A DNA stretch of 64,000 nt from Vibrio chagasii (lineage in GTDB: Bacteria; Pseudomonadota; Gammaproteobacteria; Enterobacterales; Vibrionaceae). The stretch covers positions 1,612,001-1,676,000 of the forward strand of contig CP090852.1 in the NCBI GenBank assembly GCA_041879415.1. The letters run 5' to 3'. The translations under genes were made by a program, and so were the position numbers. Shown piece after piece: positions 42,039 to 49,712 of this stretch (the first letter of the stretch is position 1; each line of letters opens with the position of its first letter). The notes beneath the pieces were generated by a model, which saw only the letters and a list, made by a program, of their open reading frames with translations, ran no database searches and was not told the DNA's origin.

Positions 42039-43109
42039 ATGCTTGCCATTCCTTTACCATTTGTCGCGGCGCTGTTGTTATTGATGACAGGTGTGCTGCT
42101 TCGATGCCGTTACCCACAAACCAGTCAAAAGCCATTTTGGTTTATCATTCTCTGTGCGTTGATGGTGACGGTAGTGGGCCTTCGGTGGACGTTTGATATT
42201 ACGTTTTTTCGCTTCTTACAACCCATTCTCGGTGCCTGTGTTCCTGTGGCGGCTTGGTTATGCTTTGCAGGAGCTCATCGAAGTCAATCTAGTACACATT
42301 TGCATTGGCTAGGCCCGATTGCTGTTTTAGTTGGATCACTTTTCTATGTGCATCTCTGGGCGGGAACTCTTGATGTATTGCTGATATTTCTCTATCTCGG
42401 ATATGGTAGCTTGCTGCTGAAGTCGTCGCTGCGAGTGCCGGAACAAGTGCGGCTGACCGATGTATCGAAAGTGTTGGCAGCTGAACGAGTTGCAGGTGTA
42501 ATGCTGCTATTTTCGGCTTTGGTTGATAGTGCGCTTTCTTTCGACATCTTGCTGTTGGATGCGCAGCACACCAATCTGATCTTATCGATTAGCTACCTTG
42601 TCCTTATTCCAGCCATTGTGTCCGCTGTGATGGTGGTCAGTATGAGCACGCCTGTCGAAGAAAAAAACATGCAGGTACAGGCTGTATCTGCCATGTCACA
42701 AGGTTCTCCAGAAGAGGTCGACACATCGACTACACTAGTGAGTAGCTTAGATGACGACCAAACTGAAGAAACTACTCAGATCATGGTTAAGTTCGATGCA
42801 TTAATGAGAGAACGCCAAGTATTCAAGGACCCTGACCTGTCTCTAAATCGCTTGGCACGAAAGCTAGGCATTCCTGCTAGAAAAATATCGTCTGCGGTTA
42901 ATCAAACTCACCAACAGAACATTTCGAAGGTGATTAACGCCTATCGGATTGAACACGCTAAGACTCTTCTGAAGCAAACTGATGAAGCGATAACAGAGAT
43001 CTACCTAAGTTCAGGCTTTCAGACCAAATCGAATTTTAATAGGGAGTTTTCAAGGATAACTGGGCAAACTCCGAGTGAGTTTCGAAGTTCGCCACAAGTG
43101 TTAGATTGA
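42039..43109 (+). CDS. Membrane-bound AraC-family regulator (multi-TM sensor plus HTH)
   Basis: A 356-residue protein with about seven hydrophobic helices in residues 1-205 and a C-terminal AraC DNA-binding domain (about 250-352; LSLNRLARKLGIPARKISSAVNQ and ITEIYLSSGFQTKSNFNREF). This architecture anchors a transcription factor in the inner membrane and lets it sense a membrane or periplasmic signal. The ATG at 42039 is taken rather than the adjacent TTG. It lies 107 bp after the GlxA-type gene; targets and signal are unknown. Confidence 0.83.
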   Translation: MLAIPLPFVAALLLLMTGVLLRCRYPQTSQKPFWFIILCALMVTVVGLRWTFDITFFRFLQPILGACVPVAAWLCFAGAHRSQSSTHLHWLGPIAVLVGSLFYVHLWAGTLDVLLIFLYLGYGSLLLKSSLRVPEQVRLTDVSKVLAAERVAGVMLLFSALVDSALSFDILLLDAQHTNLILSISYLVLIPAIVSAVMVVSMSTPVEEKNMQVQAVSAMSQGSPEEVDTSTTLVSSLDDDQTEETTQIMVKFDALMRERQVFKDPDLSLNRLARKLGIPARKISSAVNQTHQQNISKVINAYRIEHAKTLLKQTDEAITEIYLSSGFQTKSNFNREFSRITGQTPSEFRSSPQVLD

Positions 43110-43129
43110 GTGTGCTTGCTTTTGGTTTA

Positions 43130-44143
43130 TCAATTCAGAAAGCTAGCGATGTCATTGAAGAACAATTGATGTAACTGGTCGCGTGATGTACTAATGCCAT
43201 CTTTACAAATAATGCCATCGCCTGGGACCTCTTCATTCAGCATGGCTATAGCACCGGGTTTACAGCCTTGAATGAAGCTGAAATGGATGGCTTTTTCATA
43301 GACTTTGTAGCGTCTTGATTTTAGCGGTACATGTTCGGCAATATAGCCAGACTCTAATGCTTGAGGAAGATCTCCAATATCGATCCCAGCTGCCAGTATC
43401 AAGGTTGGCACTTTAATGGCATTTAAGCTAACGATTGAAAAGCTGCGAGCAAGCCCTAAATCAAGGCTGACTACACGTTGAATTCTTGGATCTGAAAGAT
43501 CTTTATTGTTTGGCTCTGCAGCTTGGACTTTGTCGAGCCCTAGCTCTTCAGCAAGTCCACAAGTTCGTGGGTTAGGGTATATGAGACAATCCGCTTCAAA
43601 GGTTTGCCTATCGATTCTTGCTCCCGCCAATTGCATTACTGTCCAGCCACCCAATGAATGCCCGATTGCAGTCACATTGTCGGCGTTAGCAGACTGCTTC
43701 CACTGTGGGGCAGATGACAGGTAATCCAGAATACGTGATACATCTCGTGGTCTTTCCCACCATTTCGCTGCTTGCTTTGGAGAATGGTTGAAAGAGGTGG
43801 TTCCAGGATGATTTGCGGCCGCTACGATGTAGCCTTTACTCGCAAGTTTGGTCGCTAACCAGTTTTGATTGCGCCAGTTTCCTCGGTAGCCGTGTGATAG
43901 CAGTATTACTGGAAAAGTGCCTGATTGAATGTCTGCATCTTTGATGACTTGTGTTCCGATGAAGGCGGGGTTATCGCCAATTAAGGTTGTGTCTGATGTA
44001 CCTCTCGCGGGATACCAAATGGCAGTGTTTAGCGGGCGATTAGGATTGTCAGTTAAGGTGACTTGAGTGAATCCGACACCGGAAGCGATGGCTGAACTGC
44101 AAAGGAAAAGTAGGTATGTGAACAGTAAATGTGTCCGTTTCAT
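43130..44143 (-). CDS. Exported alpha/beta hydrolase
   Basis: A 337-residue periplasmic or secreted hydrolase with a signal peptide (1-20, ending SAIA) and an alpha/beta fold resembling the PAF-acetylhydrolase/dienelactone-hydrolase group. The nucleophile elbow is GHSLGGWTVM near residue 163, an oxyanion segment HGYRGNWRNQNW precedes it, and a late histidine in AIHFSFIQGC completes the triad. Several cysteines (CLIYPNPRTCGL, FIQGC, IICKDG) may form disulfides. The ester substrate cannot be inferred. Confidence 0.83.
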   Translation of the reverse strand: MKRTHLLFTYLLFLCSSAIASGVGFTQVTLTDNPNRPLNTAIWYPARGTSDTTLIGDNPAFIGTQVIKDADIQSGTFPVILLSHGYRGNWRNQNWLATKLASKGYIVAAANHPGTTSFNHSPKQAAKWWERPRDVSRILDYLSSAPQWKQSANADNVTAIGHSLGGWTVMQLAGARIDRQTFEADCLIYPNPRTCGLAEELGLDKVQAAEPNNKDLSDPRIQRVVSLDLGLARSFSIVSLNAIKVPTLILAAGIDIGDLPQALESGYIAEHVPLKSRRYKVYEKAIHFSFIQGCKPGAIAMLNEEVPGDGIICKDGISTSRDQLHQLFFNDIASFLN

Positions 44144-44268
44144 AGTGTTGACTCCAACTGAGGTAAGTGGAGCTAATATGCGCTAAGGCTAGGTATCACG
44201 AGACCTCAAACACGATCGAGGACGCCCTAAATCGTGGTTTAATACCGAAGCCAGTGACGTGGTTCTAG

Positions 44269-44652
44269 TTACCTTTTTCTAGGACGCTTCTCTACCAAGC
44301 CGTTTCTTTCTAAGCCACGTCTTACGCTGCTGCATAGTTTACCGAAGCGACGCAGTTCTTCGAAGTTTGGCCCCTGTCCCATTGAGATGCTGTGTTCCCA
44401 GTACATCAATTCTGTGTCGACCATCTCTAGTAATTTCTTAGAGCAACCTGAGCAGTTTCCTTTTGGCCCACAAATGAATGTCTCTGACTCATAGAGCGGG
44501 AGTTCATTTTTTACTTCTTCGATGAGATTCAGCATTGCCGAATTCAGGTCCGGTTTTTTCGTTGTGATTGGCTTTACGTTTGCTGGTGTTGGTGCAGTAA
44601 CCAAAGAAGATGTTTGTGTATTGGCATGTAGATTCAAAGCAGCTGATGACAT
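44269..44652 (-). CDS. Small four-cysteine protein of unknown function
   Basis: A 127-residue protein I do not recognise. The N-terminal 35 residues look disordered (Ser, Thr, Ala, Pro); a helix follows, then Cys61, Cys67 and Cys70 in CGPKGNCSGC, helices with Trp85 and a last Cys107 in GKLCSSV, and a strongly basic C-terminus (EKRPRKR). The four cysteines could bind zinc or an iron-sulfur cluster, and the basic tail suggests nucleic-acid contact; both are inference. It has no signal peptide and stands alone downstream of the pseudouridine synthase gene, 195 bp away. Confidence 0.7.
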   Translation of the reverse strand: MSSAALNLHANTQTSSLVTAPTPANVKPITTKKPDLNSAMLNLIEEVKNELPLYESETFICGPKGNCSGCSKKLLEMVDTELMYWEHSISMGQGPNFEELRRFGKLCSSVRRGLERNGLVEKRPRKR

Positions 44653-44847
44653 ATCAAAGGCCTCAAGGAAAGGCGAAGAGGGGCATGCTACACCTCAAAA
44701 TGAAGTGAACCTTGATGTAGTGCAATAAGCGTGGAGATATATCCGAAAGAGGTAGGCGACACGAGGGCGTAAATGTGGGGAAGTGGCCGAAGAGGAGCCA
44801 CAAATAGTGTGACTCCTTTCATTAATACTTGTTATTGATAAGAGTTT

Positions 44848-46560
44848 TTAGAACTCTGCATCGAATTGGAATTCCATCCACTCTTTGGTAATTGGGTGGT
44901 GCAAGGCAAGTCTTTCTGCATGTAGGTGAAGACGGTCAGCTTTATTGCCATACAATCCATCACCGACGATAGGCATATGCAGCCCTTCTTCATGTGAACA
45001 GTGAACGCGTAACTGGTGTGTGCGTCCTGTTTTAGGGTGCAGATAAACCTTGGTGGTCTCTTGATTGCGTTCAATCACTTCCCATTTAGTTTCTGCAGGT
45101 TTACCGTGTTCGTAGCAGACAATTTGACGAGGACGATCGTACAGGTCACCACGCAGCGGTAATCGAACATAACCCTCATCTTCGGCCAGAACGCCTTCAA
45201 TCATCGCGACGTATCGCTTCTCGACTTCACGAGTAATGAACTGCTTCTGTAGGCTTTTGTTTGCGCGTCGAGTCAGGGCGAATATCAGAATACCAGAAGT
45301 CGCCATGTCCAAACGGTGTATAACAAACGGCCCTTCCACATCGGGATGCATTTCCTGAACGCGAGTGTAGGCAGAATCTTTGATGGTCTTGCCCGGTACT
45401 GAAAGGAACCCTGCTGGCTTATGTACCACAACGATATGCTCATCTTGAAACAAGATATCGAGCTCTTTGCCCTCTGCTGGATTCTCTAACAACGGGTTTG
45501 GATCCACTTCAAGCCCTTTCATCATATGACCAAGTATTGGTACACATTTGCTTTGGCAAGACGCGTAGTATTTCTTGTGTTTGCGGATCTCCGATTTCGG
45601 AGAGCGCCCCCACCAAAACTCAGCTAATGCCAATGGCGTATAGCCATTCAAGTAGGCATATTGCAGAAGCTTAGGTGCCGCACATTCACCAGAGCCTGCC
45701 GGTGGTATTTTATTTGGCGTGTTTTTAAAGATCTGGTTAAGGTCTTCGACATTGCCTTCCGCATTTTGGAAAGCGTATTGTGAAAACAACTTGTGTTGAA
45801 GCTGATGAGAAAGGTGCGCTCTTCGCTCTTTTAATTCAGCCAATTGAGCCGTAAATACATCCACCTTGCTTTGTAGCTCGTTTAGGGTTTGTTCCCAATT
45901 AAGCTTCAGGTATTTCTGTTGGTTCTTATCTGCAACACTGGCTTTGCTAAGCTCTTGGTTTAGTTGCTCAAAAGATTGCTCATCAAGATTCTCTTTCCCT
46001 TGCTCTCGTTGCTCTTTGCGCATTTTACGACCTTCAATGATCAACAAGCGTTGAGCTTCGATTTCTTGCTCTGCCTGCGCTTTTTGCTGTGCCAACTGTT
46101 CACACAACTCAAGGTATTGGGCGTTGACCTGCAGCGCTTTAAATTCTGCGTTCACCGCCATCATATCTGCGGTTTCTTGACGGAAAAAACTGTCACTGCT
46201 CAGCATGTCGAATACGGGTGGAACAAAGTGCGGCAGTAGGTTTTGATCGGCGATTTTCCCTGAGAATGCAGAGAAGTAACCAAGTTCACCTTCAGGGCTT
46301 CTTACTAGTAACACACCAAACATCTTGCCGCGACCTTCGTCAGAATCCAGCTCGAAGTCGTGCTGCCAATCGGTTTGGGTTTCTAGGTATTGTTGAAGCT
46401 GGTGCGACGCAATTTCACACAATGGATGTGGTTCGTAGTAGAACGGAAAGGTGAAACGCTCAGGCAATGAATATGACTCGATCGGCTGTTGAAAGCGAGT
46501 GAAGCAGTGCTCAGGTGTATGGCTGTTCTCTGAGTCGTGCGTTGGTTTTGATGAGTGCAT
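44848..46560 (-). CDS. RluA-family pseudouridine synthase with long coiled-coil N-terminal extension
   Basis: A 570-residue protein. The C-terminal 210 residues are an RluA-type catalytic domain: HRLDMATSGILIFA with the catalytic Asp, YVAMIEGVL and the final KTGRTHQLRVH motif. The N-terminal 350 residues contain a globular start, a long Gln/Glu/Lys-rich coiled coil (about 150-270) and a GSGECAAPKLLQYAYLNGYTPLALAEFWWG segment with a CQSKC pair. Typical RluA-family enzymes have about 220-330 residues, so this is a much enlarged form. It should act on rRNA or tRNA uridines; the site is unknown. Confidence 0.88.
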   Translation of the reverse strand: MHSSKPTHDSENSHTPEHCFTRFQQPIESYSLPERFTFPFYYEPHPLCEIASHQLQQYLETQTDWQHDFELDSDEGRGKMFGVLLVRSPEGELGYFSAFSGKIADQNLLPHFVPPVFDMLSSDSFFRQETADMMAVNAEFKALQVNAQYLELCEQLAQQKAQAEQEIEAQRLLIIEGRKMRKEQREQGKENLDEQSFEQLNQELSKASVADKNQQKYLKLNWEQTLNELQSKVDVFTAQLAELKERRAHLSHQLQHKLFSQYAFQNAEGNVEDLNQIFKNTPNKIPPAGSGECAAPKLLQYAYLNGYTPLALAEFWWGRSPKSEIRKHKKYYASCQSKCVPILGHMMKGLEVDPNPLLENPAEGKELDILFQDEHIVVVHKPAGFLSVPGKTIKDSAYTRVQEMHPDVEGPFVIHRLDMATSGILIFALTRRANKSLQKQFITREVEKRYVAMIEGVLAEDEGYVRLPLRGDLYDRPRQIVCYEHGKPAETKWEVIERNQETTKVYLHPKTGRTHQLRVHCSHEEGLHMPIVGDGLYGNKADRLHLHAERLALHHPITKEWMEFQFDAEF

Positions 46561-46840
46561 ATAGTCGTCTTACTTGATGGTGATAAATGGCTACGAGTCT
46601 ACTGTGTTTTGGGAGCTTAAATACAGTATAAGGCAGGCGATTCTACTCTTTATCTAAAAGCGCCTCAAATAAGAAATCGCACAGTGGTTTGATACAGTAA
46701 ACTTAACTGTCCATATAAGGCCGGGGGCTCGCGGAGGCATACAGATTAATGATTAGTCTCTCGTTTTTCATCATCAAGGACTACTTACTAATGGAAGGGT
46801 GCTAGGCTTGCTCGCTTCGTGTTAAAAATAAGGTAACGTT

Positions 46841-47293
46841 ATGATTCCACTTAATACTTCGATTGTGGCTGGTGTCGCTCTTTCTGAGATCGACGGACAA
46901 ACGAAAATGCTATTAATGAAACGCGTCAAGGGCGGCTATTGGTGCCATGTTGCAGGCTCGATTGAAGGGGATGAAACTGGTTGGCAGGCAATCGTACGCG
47001 AATTTGAAGAAGAAACTAAAATCGAAGCGAAAGAATTGTATAACGCTCAGTTTTTGGAGCAGTTCTACGAGGCGAACGTTAATGTTATTCAACTTATCCC
47101 GATCTTTGCTGTGCTTTGCCCGCCAAACCAAGCGGTAGAATTAAACCATGAACACACTGAGTATCGATGGTGTAGTTTAGAGGAAGCGAAAGCGCTAGCG
47201 CCATTCCCTAACCAACATGCGGTTTATGATCATATCTGGGCATACTTTGTTGATACGCCAGCCAACCCACTTTATCGAGTAGATGTGGGCTAG
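46841..47293 (+). CDS. Nudix hydrolase
   Basis: A 150-residue Nudix-fold pyrophosphatase. The Nudix box starts GSIEGDETGW and ends REFEEETKI at about residues 37-60, close to the consensus G-x5-E-x7-REUxEExGU with Thr in place of the last Gly. It probably hydrolyses a nucleoside diphosphate derivative (dihydroneopterin triphosphate- or NUDT-like), but the substrate cannot be read from the sequence. The start follows AAGGTAACGTT. Confidence 0.85.
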   Translation: MIPLNTSIVAGVALSEIDGQTKMLLMKRVKGGYWCHVAGSIEGDETGWQAIVREFEEETKIEAKELYNAQFLEQFYEANVNVIQLIPIFAVLCPPNQAVELNHEHTEYRWCSLEEAKALAPFPNQHAVYDHIWAYFVDTPANPLYRVDVG

Positions 47294-47368
47294 TCTTGGT
47301 TTATTAGATGTTGAGTAACGAGTCCTCAATAAGCCTAGCGCAATAGCTAAACGCCACAGATGCTGAGC

Positions 47369-47794
47369 CTAAGACTTACCAAGATATGGGGTTAAAAAGG
47401 CACTCGCTTGTGCTTGGCATAGCCCCACGTCAACTTTCACACCATGCGACTCCAGTATTGCTACACCGCGACCATTGTTGCGAGGATCTGGATCGAGCAT
47501 AGCAACCACAACGTGTTTTACACCGGCTTCAACCAGAGTATTAGCACAAGCTGGTGTCCTACCGATAAAAGAGCACGGCTCTAATGTCACGTAAGCTGTT
47601 ACGCCTTCCATATCGCCGTCATAGTGATTCAGTGCTTCGACTTCAGCGTGGTTCCCACCAACCTTTTGTGTGTAACCAACAGACACTACTTTATCGTTCT
47701 TCACCAATACACACCCCACTGGTGGGTTTGGTTGACAGTCGGGTAGGGCTTGGTGCGAAGCTTCAAGTGCTTGCAGCATGTATTGTTGGTTCAT
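47369..47794 (-). CDS. RibD-like deaminase, single domain
   Basis: A 141-residue zinc cytidine-deaminase-fold protein with the signature of the riboflavin deaminase RibD: HAE at 49-51, then EPCSFIGRTPAC with Cys74 and Cys83. It corresponds only to the N-terminal half of RibD; the NADPH-dependent reductase half is absent, and the gene ends naturally with no remnant downstream. It could deaminate the riboflavin intermediate together with a separate reductase, or act on a different pyrimidine-like substrate. Confidence 0.83.
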   Translation of the reverse strand: MNQQYMLQALEASHQALPDCQPNPPVGCVLVKNDKVVSVGYTQKVGGNHAEVEALNHYDGDMEGVTAYVTLEPCSFIGRTPACANTLVEAGVKHVVVAMLDPDPRNNGRGVAILESHGVKVDVGLCQAQASAFLTPYLGKS

Positions 47795-47937
47795 GGTTGT
47801 TACTCAGTATGACGAGAAGAAGAAATCGTTTGTTACCGCGTGCGGTTTCGCTTAGAAGTGAGGCATGTTCGATCTGATTGGGCTATTAGTCAATGGTTTT
47901 AGCTTTGAAGCGGTTTGATAGTTAGCTGTCAGTAATA

Positions 47938-47988
47938 GTTAACTCTGGTCAATGGTTAACTCTAGCCAATGGTTAATTTTGGCCAATG
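47938..47988. repeat. Three 17-bp tandem repeats overlapping the end of the nucleotidyltransferase gene
   Basis: GTTAACTCTGGTCAATG (47938-47954), GTTAACTCTAGCCAATG (47955-47971) and GTTAATTTTGGCCAATG (47972-47988) are contiguous; a partial fourth follows. The stop codon at 47962 of the leftward gene lies inside the array, so the C-terminus of that protein is encoded by repeat units. Confidence 0.8.
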
Positions 47989-48510
47989 AGTTAGCCAGTT
48001 TTTAGATTGGACTCGTTGATCAAATACGTCTCGACCGCGGTTCGGGTTTGGCGTTATTTTCAAATTGAACAGGCTCTCTAAACCAAAAGCCGATATACAC
48101 TCGATACGTCCATGGCAGTTTTTCTTTACTGCGATAGCGGTTTCTTTCTCAGGCCAGTAACTCATTGCATCTAGCGTACTTTGATAAGGTTTATCTTGGT
48201 TTCGAGTATGCATGTTGGCTTGATTACGAACTTGCCAGTTGAGTTCAGGTAGCTGTTGTTTTAGCTGAGCTTCGTAATCTATGTCCGATTGGTAACCATA
48301 ATCACCGCGATCAAAGTAGATCACATCAATATCGTTGAGCGGTGTGGGGTTATCAAATCCATGCAAGTGATCCCAAACTAGATTCCTCACGAAGCCTGCA
48401 GCGACATAGCATTGTGGTAGAGCTAATTGAGCTACGCACTCTACGATTTTGGTTCGCAGCGGATCTTGTTCGATCAAGGCTGCGATTTGGTTGGTCAATG
48501 CTTGGGTCAT
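47962..48510 (-). CDS. Nucleotidyltransferase-family protein (NTP_transf_6, DUF925)
   Basis: A 182-residue protein with the nucleotidyltransferase-like motif GFVRNLVWDHLHGF and NDIDVIYFD (Asp-x-Asp-like) near residues 40-68, followed by CISAFGLESLFNLKITPN, as in the DUF925 family. No activity has been established for the family to my knowledge. Its start overlaps the stop of the upstream monooxygenase gene as ATGA, so the two are coupled. Its last residues are encoded by a 17-bp tandem repeat, which may have altered the C-terminus. Confidence 0.82.
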   Translation of the reverse strand: MTQALTNQIAALIEQDPLRTKIVECVAQLALPQCYVAAGFVRNLVWDHLHGFDNPTPLNDIDVIYFDRGDYGYQSDIDYEAQLKQQLPELNWQVRNQANMHTRNQDKPYQSTLDAMSYWPEKETAIAVKKNCHGRIECISAFGLESLFNLKITPNPNRGRDVFDQRVQSKNWLTHWPKLTIG

Positions 48511-48809
48511 GATGGTGTGGTTACATCGGTCACTTGATAATGGCGTGTCACGTTCTTAGTTATCTTGCCCCAGTCAGAGGTTTTCACTCTATTTTGGTGG
48601 GCCTCAAACGCTTCACGGTTAGTGAACTCTTCATATACTTCAAAGCGGTTTGGCTGCAGTGAGCTTTGGCTAACACGAAATACAATACAGCCCGGCTCAG
48701 CCAACGTGAGCTCCTTATGAATGGTCAGTGCTTGTATAACTGTTTCTAGATCATCGTCTGGTACGACAATATGCCCTTGTAAAATCACTTTACTGATTGT
48801 TGTGTCCAT
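48507..48809 (-). CDS. Antibiotic biosynthesis monooxygenase (ABM)-domain protein
   Basis: A 100-residue ferredoxin-like-fold protein of the ABM family (YgiN-like): VILQGHIVVPDDDLETVIQAL at the N-terminus, EPGCIVFRVSQS in the middle and FEVYEEFTNREAFEAHQN, all typical. Members act as cofactor-free quinol or polyketide monooxygenases or as haem-degrading enzymes. Start codon at 48809; the gene overlaps the nucleotidyltransferase gene by 4 bases. A dyad at 48922-48940 lies in its upstream region. Confidence 0.85.
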   Translation of the reverse strand: MDTTISKVILQGHIVVPDDDLETVIQALTIHKELTLAEPGCIVFRVSQSSLQPNRFEVYEEFTNREAFEAHQNRVKTSDWGKITKNVTRHYQVTDVTTPS

Positions 48810-48921
48810 TTAAGTCTGTCTATCCTTTACTTATCGTGTTGCCTTTCATCAACATAATCCCATTTTGAGTATGTGTCGTATAGACCAATGTGAATAAAAA
48901 ATAGACGTAACCCTATAAATT

Positions 48922-48940
48922 AAAGTTACGGTGTAACTTT
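48922..48940. promoter_or_regulatory. 19-bp dyad upstream of the ABM gene
   Basis: AAAGTTAC and GTAACTTT are perfect inverted repeats around a GGT centre. The 19-bp span and symmetry suit a dimeric regulator such as a MerR-family protein; a hairpin function is also possible. It is 113 bp upstream of the ABM start codon. Confidence 0.45.
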
Positions 48941-49204
48941 GTTTGGGGAGGGTATAATAATTTGGGGAACTAAATCCTCGATGTTCCGGTCTATTAAATG
49001 TGTATCATAGAAGTGTATTGATACTGAAATGAGTTTGTCATCTGAGGGATCTAACCTTTAATAGGTAGAACGGTTTATTGGATTAAATTGAGCCGCAGTT
49101 GATATCTAGGTCATATTTTGATGTAAATGGTACTAAGAACTCTTTATATTTTGTGATTTGTATCATTGATCTGGCCATCAAACACCGTTAGATTCGAATA
49201 GTTG

Positions 49205-49223
49205 GCAATAAAAAAGCTCATGA
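49205..49223. repeat. 19-bp direct repeat, copy 1
   Basis: GCAATAAAAAAGCTCATGA, 18 of 19 identical to the copy at 49637-49655. In each case the following bases can form a short GCTC/GAGC-type hairpin, so both may be minus-strand terminators; here the stem is only 4 bp. Confidence 0.6.
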
Positions 49224-49254
49224 AGAGCAGCTAAATGAAAAGGAAAAATACCTT

Positions 49255-49338
49255 ATGAAAAAAATGAGAAGAGCACAGCTTCATCGCGTTCGTATCCAAT
49301 ACTGGAAAGACACTTCGAAAGAAGCTTCAAAGAAATAA
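49255..49338 (+). CDS. Candidate tiny basic protein of 27 residues
   Basis: ATG at 49255 opens MKKMRRAQLHRVRIQYW and the frame ends SKEASKK at a TAA at 49336-49338. AAAGG lies 11-15 bases upstream. The peptide is strongly basic and amphipathic with an Arg/Lys-rich N-terminal half. A seven-codon frame at 49235-49258 overlaps the start as TATGA, which could couple translation. Codon content is ordinary for the window. No family is recognised; a chance frame remains possible. Confidence 0.4.
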   Translation: MKKMRRAQLHRVRIQYWKDTSKEASKK

Positions 49339-49636
49339 GCTTTACATATCAAGTAATAAAGCTAAAAACTTGCAAAGCTAAAGGGCTTTCAATCACAGCC
49401 ATCAATGGCTACAAAATGAAACAAACCGATTTCGATAGCATTCTCCATGACCTTCATCTGGTCGGTAGCTAAAGAAATCATCCCTCAAAGAGCTGGCAGG
49501 CATTAATAACAATGCAATTTAATGTCAGCTCATTAATACCTCTCAAATCAAATCTCTTACACAGTTAATCTGTTACCTAGTATATTTTCTACTTAGCACA
49601 ACGATTCCACACCCAAGCTCCAAACAGAAATTACGA

Positions 49637-49655
49637 GCAATAAAAAAGCTCCTGA
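49637..49655. repeat. 19-bp direct repeat, copy 2
   Basis: GCAATAAAAAAGCTCCTGA, differing from the copy at 49205-49223 only at one base. It forms the T-tract and one arm of the terminator at 49642-49669. Confidence 0.6.
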
Positions 49656-49669
49656 TTTCTCAGAAGCTT
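49642..49669 (-). terminator. Terminator of the GntR/ABC-2 exporter operon
   Basis: On the minus strand AAGCTTCTGA pairs with TCAGGAGCTT (one G-U pair) around a GAAA tetraloop, followed by six T residues. It lies 44 bp past the permease stop. Confidence 0.88.
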
Positions 49670-49712
49670 TGATTTCATTATTTACCTATCACGCGATAGG
49701 TTTTGTAACCTG

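Larger units (their letters stand above)
48810..49254. other. AT-rich intergenic region with one strong dyad
   Basis: About 445 bp between the leftward ABM gene and the tiny rightward ORF. It contains the dyad at 48922-48940, a TATAAT hexamer at 48953-48958 and the first copy of a 19-bp direct repeat at 49205-49223. No other gene is evident. Confidence 0.4.
49339..49712. other. Intergenic region downstream of the tiny ORF
   Basis: About 370 bp without a convincing gene. It ends with the terminator of the ABC exporter operon at 49642-49669, which contains the second copy of the 19-bp repeat. Confidence 0.4.

Noticed and set aside
49207..49228. Full intrinsic terminator at the first 19-bp repeat
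   Set aside because: Only a 4-bp stem can form next to the A/T run, too weak to call a terminator, although the sequence likeness to the real one at 49642 is notable.
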